DNA from: Oscillospiraceae bacterium
GTDB taxonomy: Bacteria > Bacillota > Clostridia > Oscillospirales > Oscillospiraceae
Assembly (NCBI GenBank): GCA_009781855.1
Contig: WQUY01000012.1
Location: forward strand, 1 to 52,317
DNA: 52,317 nucleotides
Direction: 5' to 3'
Shown here in pieces: positions 17,706 to 26,397 of this stretch. Both the position numbers and the translations under genes were made by a program. The notes beneath the pieces are model-generated. The model searched no databases. It was not told the DNA's origin and was given only the letters and a program-made list of their open reading frames with translations. The first letter of the stretch is position 1. The number at the start of each line of letters is the position of its first letter.

Positions 17706-19475
17706 TTATTCAAAATTTACGATACCGAAAGTATCGACTAATTTTTCCAGTTTATCGTGCTTGCTTTGCGTAACAACACCCTCAAAAGACTCGACCCGCA
17801 AAAGAATCTCACGCCCCAGTACATTGCAAGCAGCATCCTTTATTAAATCAAAAAACATCTTAGACTCTATTTGCTGGACAGCGAATGGATTTCCGGCGCG
17901 TATAATGAGCGCATTATCTATAAGCTCAGCTGTTATATCGGAACTGTCGCTGAGCAGCGCATATACGGCAACTTCATCCTTTAGTATGTCGAGGATTTTA
18001 GCCCAGTAATCATTTGCTGCATTAGAAACAGTTTGGGTAGTTGTACCAATGCTCGCTTCAGTATGTTCTTCCGACACATCTATCGTTGATGGTTCAGCTG
18101 ACGTTTCCGGATCAGCAATATCTGTCGGTTTTGCCTTAGCCACCGGCTCCGTATTAACTTCCGGCGCATTTATTTCCTCTGGTTTTTCGTGTATCTCCGC
18201 TGCCGTTTCCGGCTCTGGCCATTCCGGTTCTTCTGTTTTAGCGACAGATGTTGCCTTAGTGTCCGTTTGCGAATGCACTTTAGGAACGCTTGTTGTATTT
18301 GACGCAACCTCGGTAGTTGCATGTTCTATATACGCAGCACCTGGCACTCTGTCAGACGATTCCAGCCTAACGATCCTTGCTAAAAGGGCTGAAGTGTCAT
18401 CAAGCAATCGTTCGTCACAAAGCCGAATGAGGCACATTTCAGCAGCCAGTCTCACGCTTCCACCGTGCACGATACCTAATGAAGCCTCGCGAAGTACTTC
18501 TAACCCGGAAAAAAGACGCTCGGACTTCATTTTTGAAAAAGAAGAAAGCTCCGAACGGCTGTAACTGCTGCTCAATAGTGGGGAATCGGGAGCCAATTCG
18601 AAGATAAGAAGGTCACGATATAATGATGCCAATTCACGCAGAAGCGCAGTGATATCCTTACCATCATCGTATAACTGATCAAGAATCAAGAGCGCAGCCA
18701 CTGTACCCCTGTTTGCAACAGCTTCCGCAAGCTGCAAAAGCTCTGCTTGTCCGGCCAGTCCAATCGTGTCAAGAACCCGTTGCAAATCGATATCAGAATC
18801 AGTTGCACACTGATCTAACAGAGATAATCCATCACGCATTGACCCATCTGCCAGCGCCGCAAGCTTCTCTTTTGCTTCAAGGGAGAGAGATATAGATTCT
18901 TTGTCTGCAACGTAGCTCAGGCGCGATGCAATGGTTGCGGGCGATAATCGTCTGAACGAAAACCTTTGGCAACGAGACAGGATAGTTGATGGAACTTTGT
19001 TGAGTTCAGTTGTAGCTAAAATGAACAACAGATGCTCAGGAGGTTCTTCAAGAATTTGCAAAAGCGCGTTAAAAGCAGTCGTTGAGAGCATATGAACCTC
19101 ATCAACGATATAAACGCGCTTTTTGACCGAGGCCGGAGAATAGACAGCTTCATCAAGAAGGGCTCGGATATCGTCAACCCGGTTGTTTGATGCGGCTTCA
19201 AGCTCAAGCACATCAAGTATACTGCCACTCTCGATGCCTTTACAGGAGGAACATTTATTGCAAGGTTCACCATCTTCGTGGTTGAGGCAGTTTACAGCGC
19301 GTGCAAGGATTTTAGCACAGGTAGTCTTGCCGGTGCCGCGTGTTCCAACGAACAAATAGGCATGAGACAGCCTCCCGGAAGCAACCTGTCTGCACAGAGT
19401 AGACGTGATGTGTTCCTGTCCGGTAACATCACCAAAATATCGGGGACGATATTTTCTATACAAAGCCTGATACAT
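17706..19475 (-). CDS. dnaX: DNA polymerase III subunit gamma/tau
   Basis: A 589-residue clamp-loader ATPase. Motifs are P-loop GTRGTGKTT (44-52), a zinc module of C63, C72, C75 and C78, Walker B in YIVDEVHML, and the SRC sensor ILSRCQRFSFRR. Domain III is followed by an acidic linker of about 110 residues rich in Glu, Thr and Ala (about 390-500) and a C-terminal polymerase-binding domain. It loads the beta clamp at the replication fork. The SRP RNA lies just upstream on the same strand, an arrangement well known in Firmicutes. The ribosome binding site is GAGGG. Confidence 0.96.
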   Translation of the reverse strand: MYQALYRKYRPRYFGDVTGQEHITSTLCRQVASGRLSHAYLFVGTRGTGKTTCAKILARAVNCLNHEDGEPCNKCSSCKGIESGSILDVLELEAASNNRVDDIRALLDEAVYSPASVKKRVYIVDEVHMLSTTAFNALLQILEEPPEHLLFILATTELNKVPSTILSRCQRFSFRRLSPATIASRLSYVADKESISLSLEAKEKLAALADGSMRDGLSLLDQCATDSDIDLQRVLDTIGLAGQAELLQLAEAVANRGTVAALLILDQLYDDGKDITALLRELASLYRDLLIFELAPDSPLLSSSYSRSELSSFSKMKSERLFSGLEVLREASLGIVHGGSVRLAAEMCLIRLCDERLLDDTSALLARIVRLESSDRVPGAAYIEHATTEVASNTTSVPKVHSQTDTKATSVAKTEEPEWPEPETAAEIHEKPEEINAPEVNTEPVAKAKPTDIADPETSAEPSTIDVSEEHTEASIGTTTQTVSNAANDYWAKILDILKDEVAVYALLSDSSDITAELIDNALIIRAGNPFAVQQIESKMFFDLIKDAACNVLGREILLRVESFEGVVTQSKHDKLEKLVDTFGIVNFE

Positions 19476-19493
19476 AAACTTTTTCCCTCAATT

Positions 19494-19515
19494 AAACGGG
19501 AGTCAAACTCCCATC
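19494..19515 (-). repeat. Hairpin repeat family (GTTYGACTCYCG), copy 2
   Basis: On the minus strand GATGGGAGTTTGACTCCCG forms a short perfect GGGAGT/ACTCCC hairpin between the SRP RNA and dnaX. It shares its core with copies at 16306, 24403 and 41085. Confidence 0.6.
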
Positions 19516-19572
19516 GGTTTTGCCGGGAGCTCTTAGCCATTGCTCCGCCGAAAGACCGCACACCGACCTTTG

Positions 19573-19843
19573 AAAATGCAATATACCCGCTGACTTGACA
19601 GCCGGCTCGAAGTCGGTTGCCTTGCGGCACACGTAAGATTTCGCTTAATGCTGCTCGGTTCCCCGCCTGACATGATTCACGAATTTACGTTGCGCAAGAC
19701 CGACTCTTCATCGCTGCTTATCAAGGGCTGACGATACATCACAAGTCCGGGGGACGGGATTCATTCCTGCTGTAGCGGGTTGCAGGTTATAGGGCACCGC
19801 TAACTCCCCAACTAGTGCGGCCTTTCGCCGGAGCAAAAAGGCT
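19573..19843 (-). ncRNA. ffs: Signal recognition particle RNA (large, Bacillus type)
   Basis: On the minus strand the Alu-domain core reads GTTGGGGAGTTAGCGGTGCC followed by TATAACCTGCAACCCGCT. The S-domain apical loop is TGTCAGGCGGGGAACCGAGC then AGCATTAAG, the conserved helix-8 signature that binds Ffh. The two ends pair (TGCAACCCGCT with AGCGGGTATATTGCA) to close the long helix 5. The length of about 250-270 nt matches the large SRP RNA of Gram-positive bacteria. Position just upstream of dnaX agrees. Ends are approximate: the 5' end is placed seven bases after the -10 box and the 3' end at the closing stem. Confidence 0.93.
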
Positions 19844-19849
19844 CTCGAC

Positions 19850-19878
19850 ATTATACTATGGTTTATGAGCATTATCAA
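19850..19878 (-). promoter_or_regulatory. Promoter of the SRP RNA
   Basis: On the minus strand TTGATA (19873-19878), exactly 17 bases, then TATAAT (19850-19855): a near-consensus sigma-A promoter just upstream of the RNA. Confidence 0.85.
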
Positions 19879-19915
19879 GCGACAATTTTGTTAATTGTGT
19901 CTTCAAGAAAAACAC

Positions 19916-19944
19916 TTTACATCTTGGGAAATCTATGTTAGTAT
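19916..19944 (+). promoter_or_regulatory. Promoter of rpsO
   Basis: TTTACA at 19916-19921, 17 bases, TAGTAT at 19939-19944. It faces away from the SRP RNA promoter and would give rpsO a 5' leader of about 155 nt. Confidence 0.65.
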
Positions 19945-19951
19945 ACTTTGA

Positions 19952-20092
19952 ATTGAGTTGGCTGGTGATATAAACCACAATTTCGCCGCTCAGAATCCAT
20001 GCGCTTAGTTTCAGGACAACGCCGCTTTGCGGATTCTTTCCGCCTGATACTCAGCCATAGGACATACAGGTCTTACAAAATATGACCAGAAG
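19952..20092 (+). promoter_or_regulatory. Structured rpsO leader, candidate S15 autoregulatory RNA
   Basis: TCAGG (about 20011) and CCTGA (about 20048) close a multi-helix element that encloses GCCGC/GCGG and GCGG-ATTCTTT-CCGC helices. Ribosomal protein S15 commonly represses its own mRNA by binding such leader folds that mimic 16S rRNA. Which fold is the binding site here is inference. Confidence 0.4.
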
Positions 20093-20108
20093 AAAGGAAC
20101 TTTTTACA

Positions 20109-20375
20109 ATGATCACAAAAGACCAAAAAACTGACGTAATCGAATCAAACCGCACCCATGCAACGGACACAGGCTCACCAGAAGTGCAAATTGCAATTCT
20201 GACCGAGCGCATCAGGCAACTGACAGAACATCTAAAAGTCCACAAGAAAGACAAACACAGCGAACTTGGACTTCTAAAAATGGTTGGACGCCGCCGCAGC
20301 TTGCTTGATTATCTTGCAAACAAAGACATTGAGCGTTATAGAGCATGTATCGCTAAACTAGGCATTAGAAAATAA
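20109..20375 (+). CDS. rpsO: 30S ribosomal protein S15
   Basis: 88 residues, the usual S15 length. Conserved stretches are [23 protein letters not shown] and [15 protein letters not shown]. It binds the central domain of 16S rRNA early in 30S assembly. The ATG at 20109 is preceded by GAAAGGA; the in-frame ATG at 20082 would overlap that ribosome binding site and add nine residues foreign to S15. It is followed by pnp, the widely conserved rpsO-pnp order. Confidence 0.97.
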   Translation: MITKDQKTDVIESNRTHATDTGSPEVQIAILTERIRQLTEHLKVHKKDKHSELGLLKMVGRRRSLLDYLANKDIERYRACIAKLGIRK

Positions 20376-20382
20376 GGAAAAA

Positions 20383-20417
20383 TGGAGCCGCTCTGGTGAA
20401 CTTCCAGCTCGGCTCCA
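20383..20417 (+). other. rpsO-pnp intergenic hairpin
   Basis: TGGAGCCG pairs with CGGCTCCA over 8 bp, with an inner CTGG/CCAG stem. No T-run follows. It may be a weak terminator or, by analogy with Escherichia coli, an RNase III processing site linked to pnp autocontrol. The rest of the gap to 20642 shows no other clear signal. Confidence 0.5.
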
Positions 20418-20642
20418 ACGTATACCCCCTACAATTATTTCTATCCAAATCCGGGCACGATCCCATAGCAGTTGAAAATGCATCCGAAAAACATCGACAT
20501 TACGAAACCGGTTCGCAACCCCCCTTGAAAAATTTCAGAAACTCGCGAACTACAGCTTAGATACCGCAAAAATAGGATCGGATATATTTTCAAGTGCTAA
20601 GAGATTTGCTGCTTCGGAAAACTAAAAGGAGAATGAACGCAG

Positions 20643-22772
20643 ATGATTATTCAAAAAAGAGAATTTCCGAACGAAAAGAAATACACAATGGAATTCGCAG
20701 GGCGTACACTGACGCTCGAAACAGGCAAACTTGCGGAACTATGCAACGCCGCAGTCCTCGTTCGCTACGGCAAAACAGTAGTACTCGTAGCAGCGACAGC
20801 ATCACCCAGACCGCGTGATGGTATAGACTTCTTCCCGCTTTCCGTAGATTTCGAAGAAAAACTATATGCAGTCGGCAGAATCCCGGGCGGATTCTTACGC
20901 AGAGAAGCAAGACCTGGAGAACGCGCAGTGCTTGCAGGACGCATGATTGACAGACCTATGCGCCCACTGTTTCCGGACGACCTCCGTAATGACGTAGCAA
21001 TTACCTGCACGATTATGGCAGTTGACCACGATTGCTCACCGGAAATTGCAGCGATGGTAGGTGCCTCGGCAGCCATATCAATTTCAGATATCCCATTTAA
21101 TGGACCGATTGCTGGTGTTGGCCTGGGTCTTATAGACGGACAGTTTATAATCAACCCGACAACAGCGCAACGCGAAGTATCAGAAATGTACTGCACAATA
21201 GCATCCACATCAAGCAAAGTTGTAATGATTGAAGCTGCTGCAAATGAAGTGCCCGACGATATAGTACTCGAGGGAATAAAACATGCGCACGAAGCAATTC
21301 AACCGGTTATCGCATTAATCAATAAAATGGTCGCAGAAATAGGTAAGCCAAAGTTTGAATATGCAAAAGCATCATTCAACGAAGAGCTTTTTGCAAAACT
21401 CGTAGACAAATATATGGAAGACGTAAAACATGCCATGGACACCGACGACAAAAATGTGCGCGAAGAGCGCTTCAATGAAGTCGTTGGTCGTATGATTGAA
21501 GCATTTGGCGAAGAATATCCTGAAATAAATGCTCAAATGGAAGAGATAACATATAGGGTACAGAAGAAAGTCGTCAAAGCATGGCTGCTTGAAGGCAAAC
21601 GCGTTGACGGAAGAGCGATGAACCAGATTCGCCCGTTGGCAGCGGAAGTTGGACTTTTGCCGCAAGTACATGGCTCCGGCTTATTCACACGCGGTCAGAC
21701 CCAAGTTCTTTCTATAGCAACACTCGGAACAATCTCCAATGCGCAAAAACTCGACACGATTTATGAAGAAGAAACTAAACGCTATATGCACCACTACAAT
21801 TTCCCATCCTTCTCGGTTGGCGAAGCCCGTGGGTCGCGCTCGACATCAAGACGTGAGCAAGGCCATGGTGCGCTTGCAGAAAAAGCACTGGAGCCTGTTT
21901 TGCCCGGCGTTGGTGAGTTCCCATATGCTATCCGTGTTGTATCAGAAGTACTCTCATCCAACGGCTCGACATCACAAGGTTCGATTTGCGGTTCTACACT
22001 GGCGCTCATGGATGCCGGTGTGCCTATAAAAGCTCCGGTAGCCGGAATATCCTGCGGCCTCATCTCAGATGGCGACGACTGGACGACATTTATTGACATC
22101 CAGGGCGTGGAAGACTTCCATGGCGAAATGGACTTCAAAGTCGGCGGCACTAAAAAGGGTATTACAGCGATTCAGATGGATCTTAAAAACGACGGTCTGA
22201 CAATGGAAATCATCAAATCTGCATTTGACATGTGCCTTGAAGCAAGAGTCCAGATGATTGACGAGATTATGATGCCATGTATATCAAAACCGCGTGAAGA
22301 GCTGGCTGAAACTGCCCCGAAAATGATTATGATGAAAATTCATCCCGACAAAATCAGGGAAGTCATTGGCAGTGGCGGCAAAGTGATACAAAAAATCGTC
22401 GCAGACACAGGTGCAAAAGTCGATATCGAAGACGACGGCAGCGTGTTTATCGCTTCTCCTGACATTGAAGCATGTCGTGCGGCAAAACAAATCATTGACA
22501 ATATCGTGTTTGTTCCTGAAGTCGGAAAGCTCTATTATGGTAAAGTTGTGCGCATCATCCCAATCGGCGCGTTTGTTGAGCTTGTTCCGGGTAAAGACGG
22601 CATGGTGCACATTTCAAAACTCGAGAATCGCCGAGTTGAGAAAGTCGAGGATGTACTCAACGAAGGTGATATGACTTGGGTTAAAGTTATGGAAATTGAT
22701 GACCGCGGCAGAGTAAATCTTTCAAGAAAAGATGCAATAAAAGATCGTGAAGCACAAGGTTTCAAGGATTAA
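20643..22772 (+). CDS. pnp: Polynucleotide phosphorylase
   Basis: 709 residues, full length. It has two RNase PH-like cores (about 1-225 and 310-545) joined by an alpha-helical domain, then a KH domain (IREVIGSGGKVIQKI, about 560-600) and an S1 domain (GKVVRIIPIGAFVEL, about 620-690). It degrades mRNA 3' to 5' by phosphorolysis and can add heteropolymeric tails. The FRREARPGERAVLAGRMIDR motif and the GSRSTSRREQGHG phosphate-binding site are intact. The ribosome binding site AAGGAG is 11 bases before the ATG. Confidence 0.97.
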   Translation: MIIQKREFPNEKKYTMEFAGRTLTLETGKLAELCNAAVLVRYGKTVVLVAATASPRPRDGIDFFPLSVDFEEKLYAVGRIPGGFLRREARPGERAVLAGRMIDRPMRPLFPDDLRNDVAITCTIMAVDHDCSPEIAAMVGASAAISISDIPFNGPIAGVGLGLIDGQFIINPTTAQREVSEMYCTIASTSSKVVMIEAAANEVPDDIVLEGIKHAHEAIQPVIALINKMVAEIGKPKFEYAKASFNEELFAKLVDKYMEDVKHAMDTDDKNVREERFNEVVGRMIEAFGEEYPEINAQMEEITYRVQKKVVKAWLLEGKRVDGRAMNQIRPLAAEVGLLPQVHGSGLFTRGQTQVLSIATLGTISNAQKLDTIYEEETKRYMHHYNFPSFSVGEARGSRSTSRREQGHGALAEKALEPVLPGVGEFPYAIRVVSEVLSSNGSTSQGSICGSTLALMDAGVPIKAPVAGISCGLISDGDDWTTFIDIQGVEDFHGEMDFKVGGTKKGITAIQMDLKNDGLTMEIIKSAFDMCLEARVQMIDEIMMPCISKPREELAETAPKMIMMKIHPDKIREVIGSGGKVIQKIVADTGAKVDIEDDGSVFIASPDIEACRAAKQIIDNIVFVPEVGKLYYGKVVRIIPIGAFVELVPGKDGMVHISKLENRRVEKVEDVLNEGDMTWVKVMEIDDRGRVNLSRKDAIKDREAQGFKD

Positions 22773-22794
22773 TAAATAGTTTTCTTGGCGGTGG

Positions 22795-22945
22795 AGGGGC
22801 GACCACTCCATCAGGCTTCGCCTGCCAGGTTACACAGGGTATTTGTGATGGTTTTCGAGTTCGCGAATGTAGGGAGACGAGACCCGTTCTGAGCGAACGA
22901 GAAAATCATTGGAAATACCCAGCGTTCCCCCCTCCGATGGAGGGG
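22795..22945. repeat. Cluster of short intergenic repeats
   Basis: The gap after pnp holds AGGCTTCGCCT, a small hairpin. It also holds a diverged copy of the 40-bp repeat (CGAGACCCGTTCTGAGC, AAAATCATT) and an outer GGAGGGG/CCCCTCC complementarity between both ends. No coding potential is seen. Confidence 0.5.
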
Positions 22946-22975
22946 AATGGTTGCTCATTCTAAGCGAAATCATTA

Positions 22976-23014
22976 AAAACAGGTTGATTGCCACTGTGGC
23001 AATCAACCTGTTTT
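22976..23014. terminator. Bidirectional terminator between pnp and degV
   Basis: AAAACAGGTTGATTGCC, a five-base loop and its exact complement form a 17-bp perfect stem with A-run and T-run flanks, placed between convergent genes. Confidence 0.92.
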
Positions 23015-23034
23015 AAGCTAATTTGCGCTTTGTA

Positions 23035-23946
23035 TTATTTGCCGGGATAAAATTTTGCCTCATACTCTTGTCGGGTCATATCAGCTTCGAAGAACAAAGC
23101 AACTGTGCCGGGTCCTGAATGAGCACCGATAACCGGACCGATTTCAACGATAATAAACTCGTTTACATCAACAGCGGCTTTAATAAGCTCTGCAAGAGTG
23201 TTTGCATCATCTATACAATCACCATGGCCAATCAGAACAGTATCCAGTTTTTTTGTATCAGGATTTAAGCTGCGCTGCATTTGGCTGACTAAAGTCTCTA
23301 GTGCGGCCTTGCGCCCGCGAGCCTTATCCTTTAGCTTCAGAGTGCCGTCCGGAGCGACATTAAGCAGAGGCTTGATACCAATAATAGAACCGGCAACAGC
23401 TTGCAACTTGCTCACCCTGCCACCACGATGCAGGAAATGAAGATCATCGACGGTAAAGAGAGAAAAGCACTTATCCCTGTTATCTTCAAGAAACTTAACA
23501 GTATCTGGGAGGGAAAGCCCCTCGGCACGCTTCTTGATGGCTAGCGCAGTGAGCAAGCCGATACCGGGTGCAGCATTCAGGCTGTCAAAAGTGAAAATCT
23601 GACAATCAGGATAGGCCTCTTTAACTTCTCCTAAAGCAATAACAGAATTTTGATATGTGCCGGATAACCCGCTGCTCAAAGAAATGTGGAGCAGAGGCTC
23701 GTTGCGCTTTGCATACTCAGTAAAAACCTCAGCAAAAGTCTCGGGGTTAATCAAAGTGGTCCCGGCTTTGCTGCCTGCCCGAAGCTTTGTGTAGAACTCA
23801 GAGCTTGAAATGTCTTGCCAACGACCTTTGTAATGCCAATTTTCATCCAGTTGGAAAGGAATTGGAGTGACCGCCAGATTGTGCTTTTCGATGTATTGCG
23901 GAGGAAGATCGTTTCCGGTGTCTATCATTATAGTAAATTGACTCAT
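23035..23946 (-). CDS. DegV-family fatty-acid-binding protein
   Basis: 303 residues, the standard length. Family landmarks are IMIDTGNDLP near the start, SLSSGLSGTYQNS (about 95-107), FDSLNAAPGIGLL (about 125-137) and DLHFLHRGGRVSKL (about 167-180). DegV/FakB proteins hold a fatty acid between two alpha/beta domains and hand it to fatty acid kinase. Which fatty acid this one carries is unknown. It is a single gene with AAAGG before the ATG. Confidence 0.92.
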   Translation of the reverse strand: MSQFTIMIDTGNDLPPQYIEKHNLAVTPIPFQLDENWHYKGRWQDISSSEFYTKLRAGSKAGTTLINPETFAEVFTEYAKRNEPLLHISLSSGLSGTYQNSVIALGEVKEAYPDCQIFTFDSLNAAPGIGLLTALAIKKRAEGLSLPDTVKFLEDNRDKCFSLFTVDDLHFLHRGGRVSKLQAVAGSIIGIKPLLNVAPDGTLKLKDKARGRKAALETLVSQMQRSLNPDTKKLDTVLIGHGDCIDDANTLAELIKAAVDVNEFIIVEIGPVIGAHSGPGTVALFFEADMTRQEYEAKFYPGK

Positions 23947-24054
23947 AATACTATACCTTTCTGAAATTTAACTAATCATATCATAATGTAATATTAAAAC
24001 ACTAATTATGTATGAAAATTCATTATTTGTTCACAATGTTCTCGTAAGAAAGCC

Positions 24055-24339
24055 TCAACCACCGCTGGTTACAGGCAGTATAAGCACATCGTCACCATCT
24101 TTTAGTAGCATTTCTGCCCCTCCCAGAACCGCTGCGCTGGTCCCGTTGACCAAGATTGCAACCCGTAGCTCAGGATAGCCGGTTTCGTCGCAAACGGCAT
24201 CGTAGAAATCCTGCCCATAAGTGCCTGTCATATTTCTGAGCAACTCGTGAAGCGAAGCGCCATCCGGTAACTCGACAAAGACTTTTCTGCCCGAAATTAT
24301 TTTCGCAATCGAATGAACCGTCCGAATCTGAATGACCAT
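24055..24339 (-). CDS. MoaD/ThiS-type sulfur carrier
   Basis: A 94-residue ubiquitin-fold protein ending in Gly-Gly (PVTSGG), the diagnostic C-terminus that is adenylated and thiocarboxylated. MoaD donates sulfur for molybdopterin, the cofactor ligand of both molybdenum and tungsten enzymes. It lies 162 bases downstream of, and on the same strand as, AOR no. 1. MoaD-like genes often accompany AOR genes, so it probably serves tungstopterin synthesis. It is somewhat longer than a classical MoaD (about 80), with an insert near 45-60 (FYDAVCDETGYPELR). Confidence 0.88.
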   Translation of the reverse strand: MVIQIRTVHSIAKIISGRKVFVELPDGASLHELLRNMTGTYGQDFYDAVCDETGYPELRVAILVNGTSAAVLGGAEMLLKDGDDVLILPVTSGG

Positions 24340-24384
24340 ATGGAACTTTGACTCCCTTCCTGCAAAGCTAAGTTTTCAGATGAA

Positions 24385-24426
24385 GCTGGCGAGAGTCGAA
24401 CCGATGGGCGTTCGACTCTCGTCAGC
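24385..24426. repeat. Hairpin repeat family (GTTYGACTCYCG), copy 3
   Basis: GCTGGCGAGAGTCGAAC (24385-24401) pairs with GTTCGACTCTCGTCAGC (24410-24426) over 17 bp with one wobble and an eight-base loop. It sits between AOR no. 1 and the MoaD-like gene and could attenuate or process that transcript. Confidence 0.7.
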
Positions 24427-24501
24427 GAACCCTCAGAAGCACCGACTAGCCATCCTGGCTATTTCCTGGGAAGTGCTTTATAGATAGAGCTCCGGACAAA
24501 G

Positions 24502-26379
24502 TTACACAAACTTTTTGAGTAGTTCAAACTCCTGCTTCATACCGAGAGACTTTAACTTCTCTTCGGTGGGCACACCATCCTTTGTCCATCCGCGATCTTC
24601 ATAATATTCATCGAGCATGAAATCAACTTCGTTTTGAGGAATATAAGCGCCTTTTGCGCCGCCCTCTTTCATAGGCTCGGTTTTTATACGTTCGGGGAAA
24701 TCATCTTCGGAGCGGGTAAAGCCTTCACGAACATTGAAAATCTTCGCGGCATTATTGACGCGCTCACCTATGGTGTAGATATCCTCGGCGGTGTACGTGG
24801 TACCGGTCAGCGCATTGACGATATCGGCAGCATTCTGCTGACAGACCCCGGCAAGCGCCATATCCAAAACAAACCCGCACATCGGAAATGAATCGCATGT
24901 AACAGCCCTGACATCCTGGTTCCATTTTGTAAGTTTGCCTTTACCCTCATAGGCAAGGCGGTCAACCGGGTAAGGAATCGGAACGGAGAACATCTCCTGA
25001 AAGGCATAGCCCAGACAGTGGTCAGCGCCGGTATAACCTGTGGCATAGTTTAAGCCGTGAGCCTTTGCTCCGCGAACATCATAACCAGGAAGCTCCAAGC
25101 CTTTAACATGCATGGCATATTGCTCAGACCCTTTACCAATCTGCTCTGCAGCTTTTTGTACACCATCAGCCAAAATTGCGCCAATGCCGTCCCTGTGGGC
25201 GATTTTATGTACCATGGTTATCATTGCCTCAGCATTACCCCAATGCAAATCAATACCGTCGAGATCATCTTTGGTTAAAATACCTTTTTCATAACACTCC
25301 ATGGCAAAAGCAATAGAAACACCGCAGGAAATGGTATCCATGCCGTACTCGTCACATAGTTTGTCTGCGGCAATGACCTCGTTGAAGCTCTTCATCAGCG
25401 TCGATCCGCCGAATGAGTAAATCGTTTCAAATTCCGGAATAGAAGCAGTGCCTTTGTATGGGCCCGATTTGGCAAGCTTAACCTGAGAACAGCCGACCGG
25501 GCATTTATAACAAAATTCTCTGGTATGGTTGAATTCGTTTTGACCGACCTCACTGCCAAAGGAATCAAGAGGATCCCATTCGCCCGTGTTGGCAAAATTC
25601 TTTGTTGGGAAAACACCCATTTCATACATATGATCGATAATGCCGGGAGTACCGCCTTTAGAGAAAGTTGGATACATAATGGGGCTTTCTTTCATGGCCT
25701 GAAGCATTGATTTCACAGCCGTTTTGAAAGCTTCTGGATTTGCAATTGGCACAGGTTCTGTGCCGCGAATTGCGATTGCTTTAAGGTTCTTTGAGCCCAT
25801 TACAGCACCAACACCCTTGCGTCCAGAAGCATGACGCTCATTGATAATGGAAGCATACAGATTCAGGTTTTCACCGGCCTGACCGATACACGCAATGCGT
25901 ACATTCTGGTCGCCTATGGTGTCTTTGATAAAATGCTGAGTATCCATAGTGTTAAGACCCCAGAGATGCTTTGCATCTCTGAAAGATACCCTACCGTCTT
26001 TTATCCAAAGATATGTGGGCTTTTCTGCTTTGCCCTCAACAATGATCATGTCGTAACCTGCAAACTTTATCTCTGCCGGAAAATGCCCACCGCTGCTCGA
26101 CTTTGCTACAGCGCCGGTAAGCGGTGACTTTGCAGTAACCACAACCCTGCTGGCACAAGGCACATCTGTTCCAGCGCATGGGCCAAGCGAGAAATACAAG
26201 TTGTTTTCAGGGCCGAGCGGGTCGCATTTAGCCGGAACCTCTTCAAGCATATATCTGATGCCAACACCCGCGCCGCCCAGATATTTTTCTGCAACATCCT
26301 GTCTCAAAGGCTCCTCAGCAAATTTCTTTTCAGTAAGATTGATACGTAACACCTTACCAGTATAACCGCCTTTAAACAT
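24502..26379 (-). CDS. Aldehyde:ferredoxin oxidoreductase family protein, no. 1
   Basis: 625 residues, typical of the tungsten-pterin AOR family. It has the N-terminal GYTGKVLRINLT strand, pterin-binding regions, the [4Fe-4S] motif C290-x2-C293-x3-C297 (CYKCPVGC), and a distal fourth Cys region near CDSFPMCGF. It oxidises aldehydes to acids with ferredoxin, or does the reverse in acid reduction. No separate electron-transfer subunit is adjacent. It is followed by the MoaD-like gene. It shares layout but only partial sequence with AOR no. 2 at 41295. Aldehyde range cannot be told; a general detoxifying or amino-acid-derived role is likely. Confidence 0.92.
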   Translation of the reverse strand: MFKGGYTGKVLRINLTEKKFAEEPLRQDVAEKYLGGAGVGIRYMLEEVPAKCDPLGPENNLYFSLGPCAGTDVPCASRVVVTAKSPLTGAVAKSSSGGHFPAEIKFAGYDMIIVEGKAEKPTYLWIKDGRVSFRDAKHLWGLNTMDTQHFIKDTIGDQNVRIACIGQAGENLNLYASIINERHASGRKGVGAVMGSKNLKAIAIRGTEPVPIANPEAFKTAVKSMLQAMKESPIMYPTFSKGGTPGIIDHMYEMGVFPTKNFANTGEWDPLDSFGSEVGQNEFNHTREFCYKCPVGCSQVKLAKSGPYKGTASIPEFETIYSFGGSTLMKSFNEVIAADKLCDEYGMDTISCGVSIAFAMECYEKGILTKDDLDGIDLHWGNAEAMITMVHKIAHRDGIGAILADGVQKAAEQIGKGSEQYAMHVKGLELPGYDVRGAKAHGLNYATGYTGADHCLGYAFQEMFSVPIPYPVDRLAYEGKGKLTKWNQDVRAVTCDSFPMCGFVLDMALAGVCQQNAADIVNALTGTTYTAEDIYTIGERVNNAAKIFNVREGFTRSEDDFPERIKTEPMKEGGAKGAYIPQNEVDFMLDEYYEDRGWTKDGVPTEEKLKSLGMKQEFELLKKFV

Positions 26380-26397
26380 TCGAAACTCCCTTCGTAT

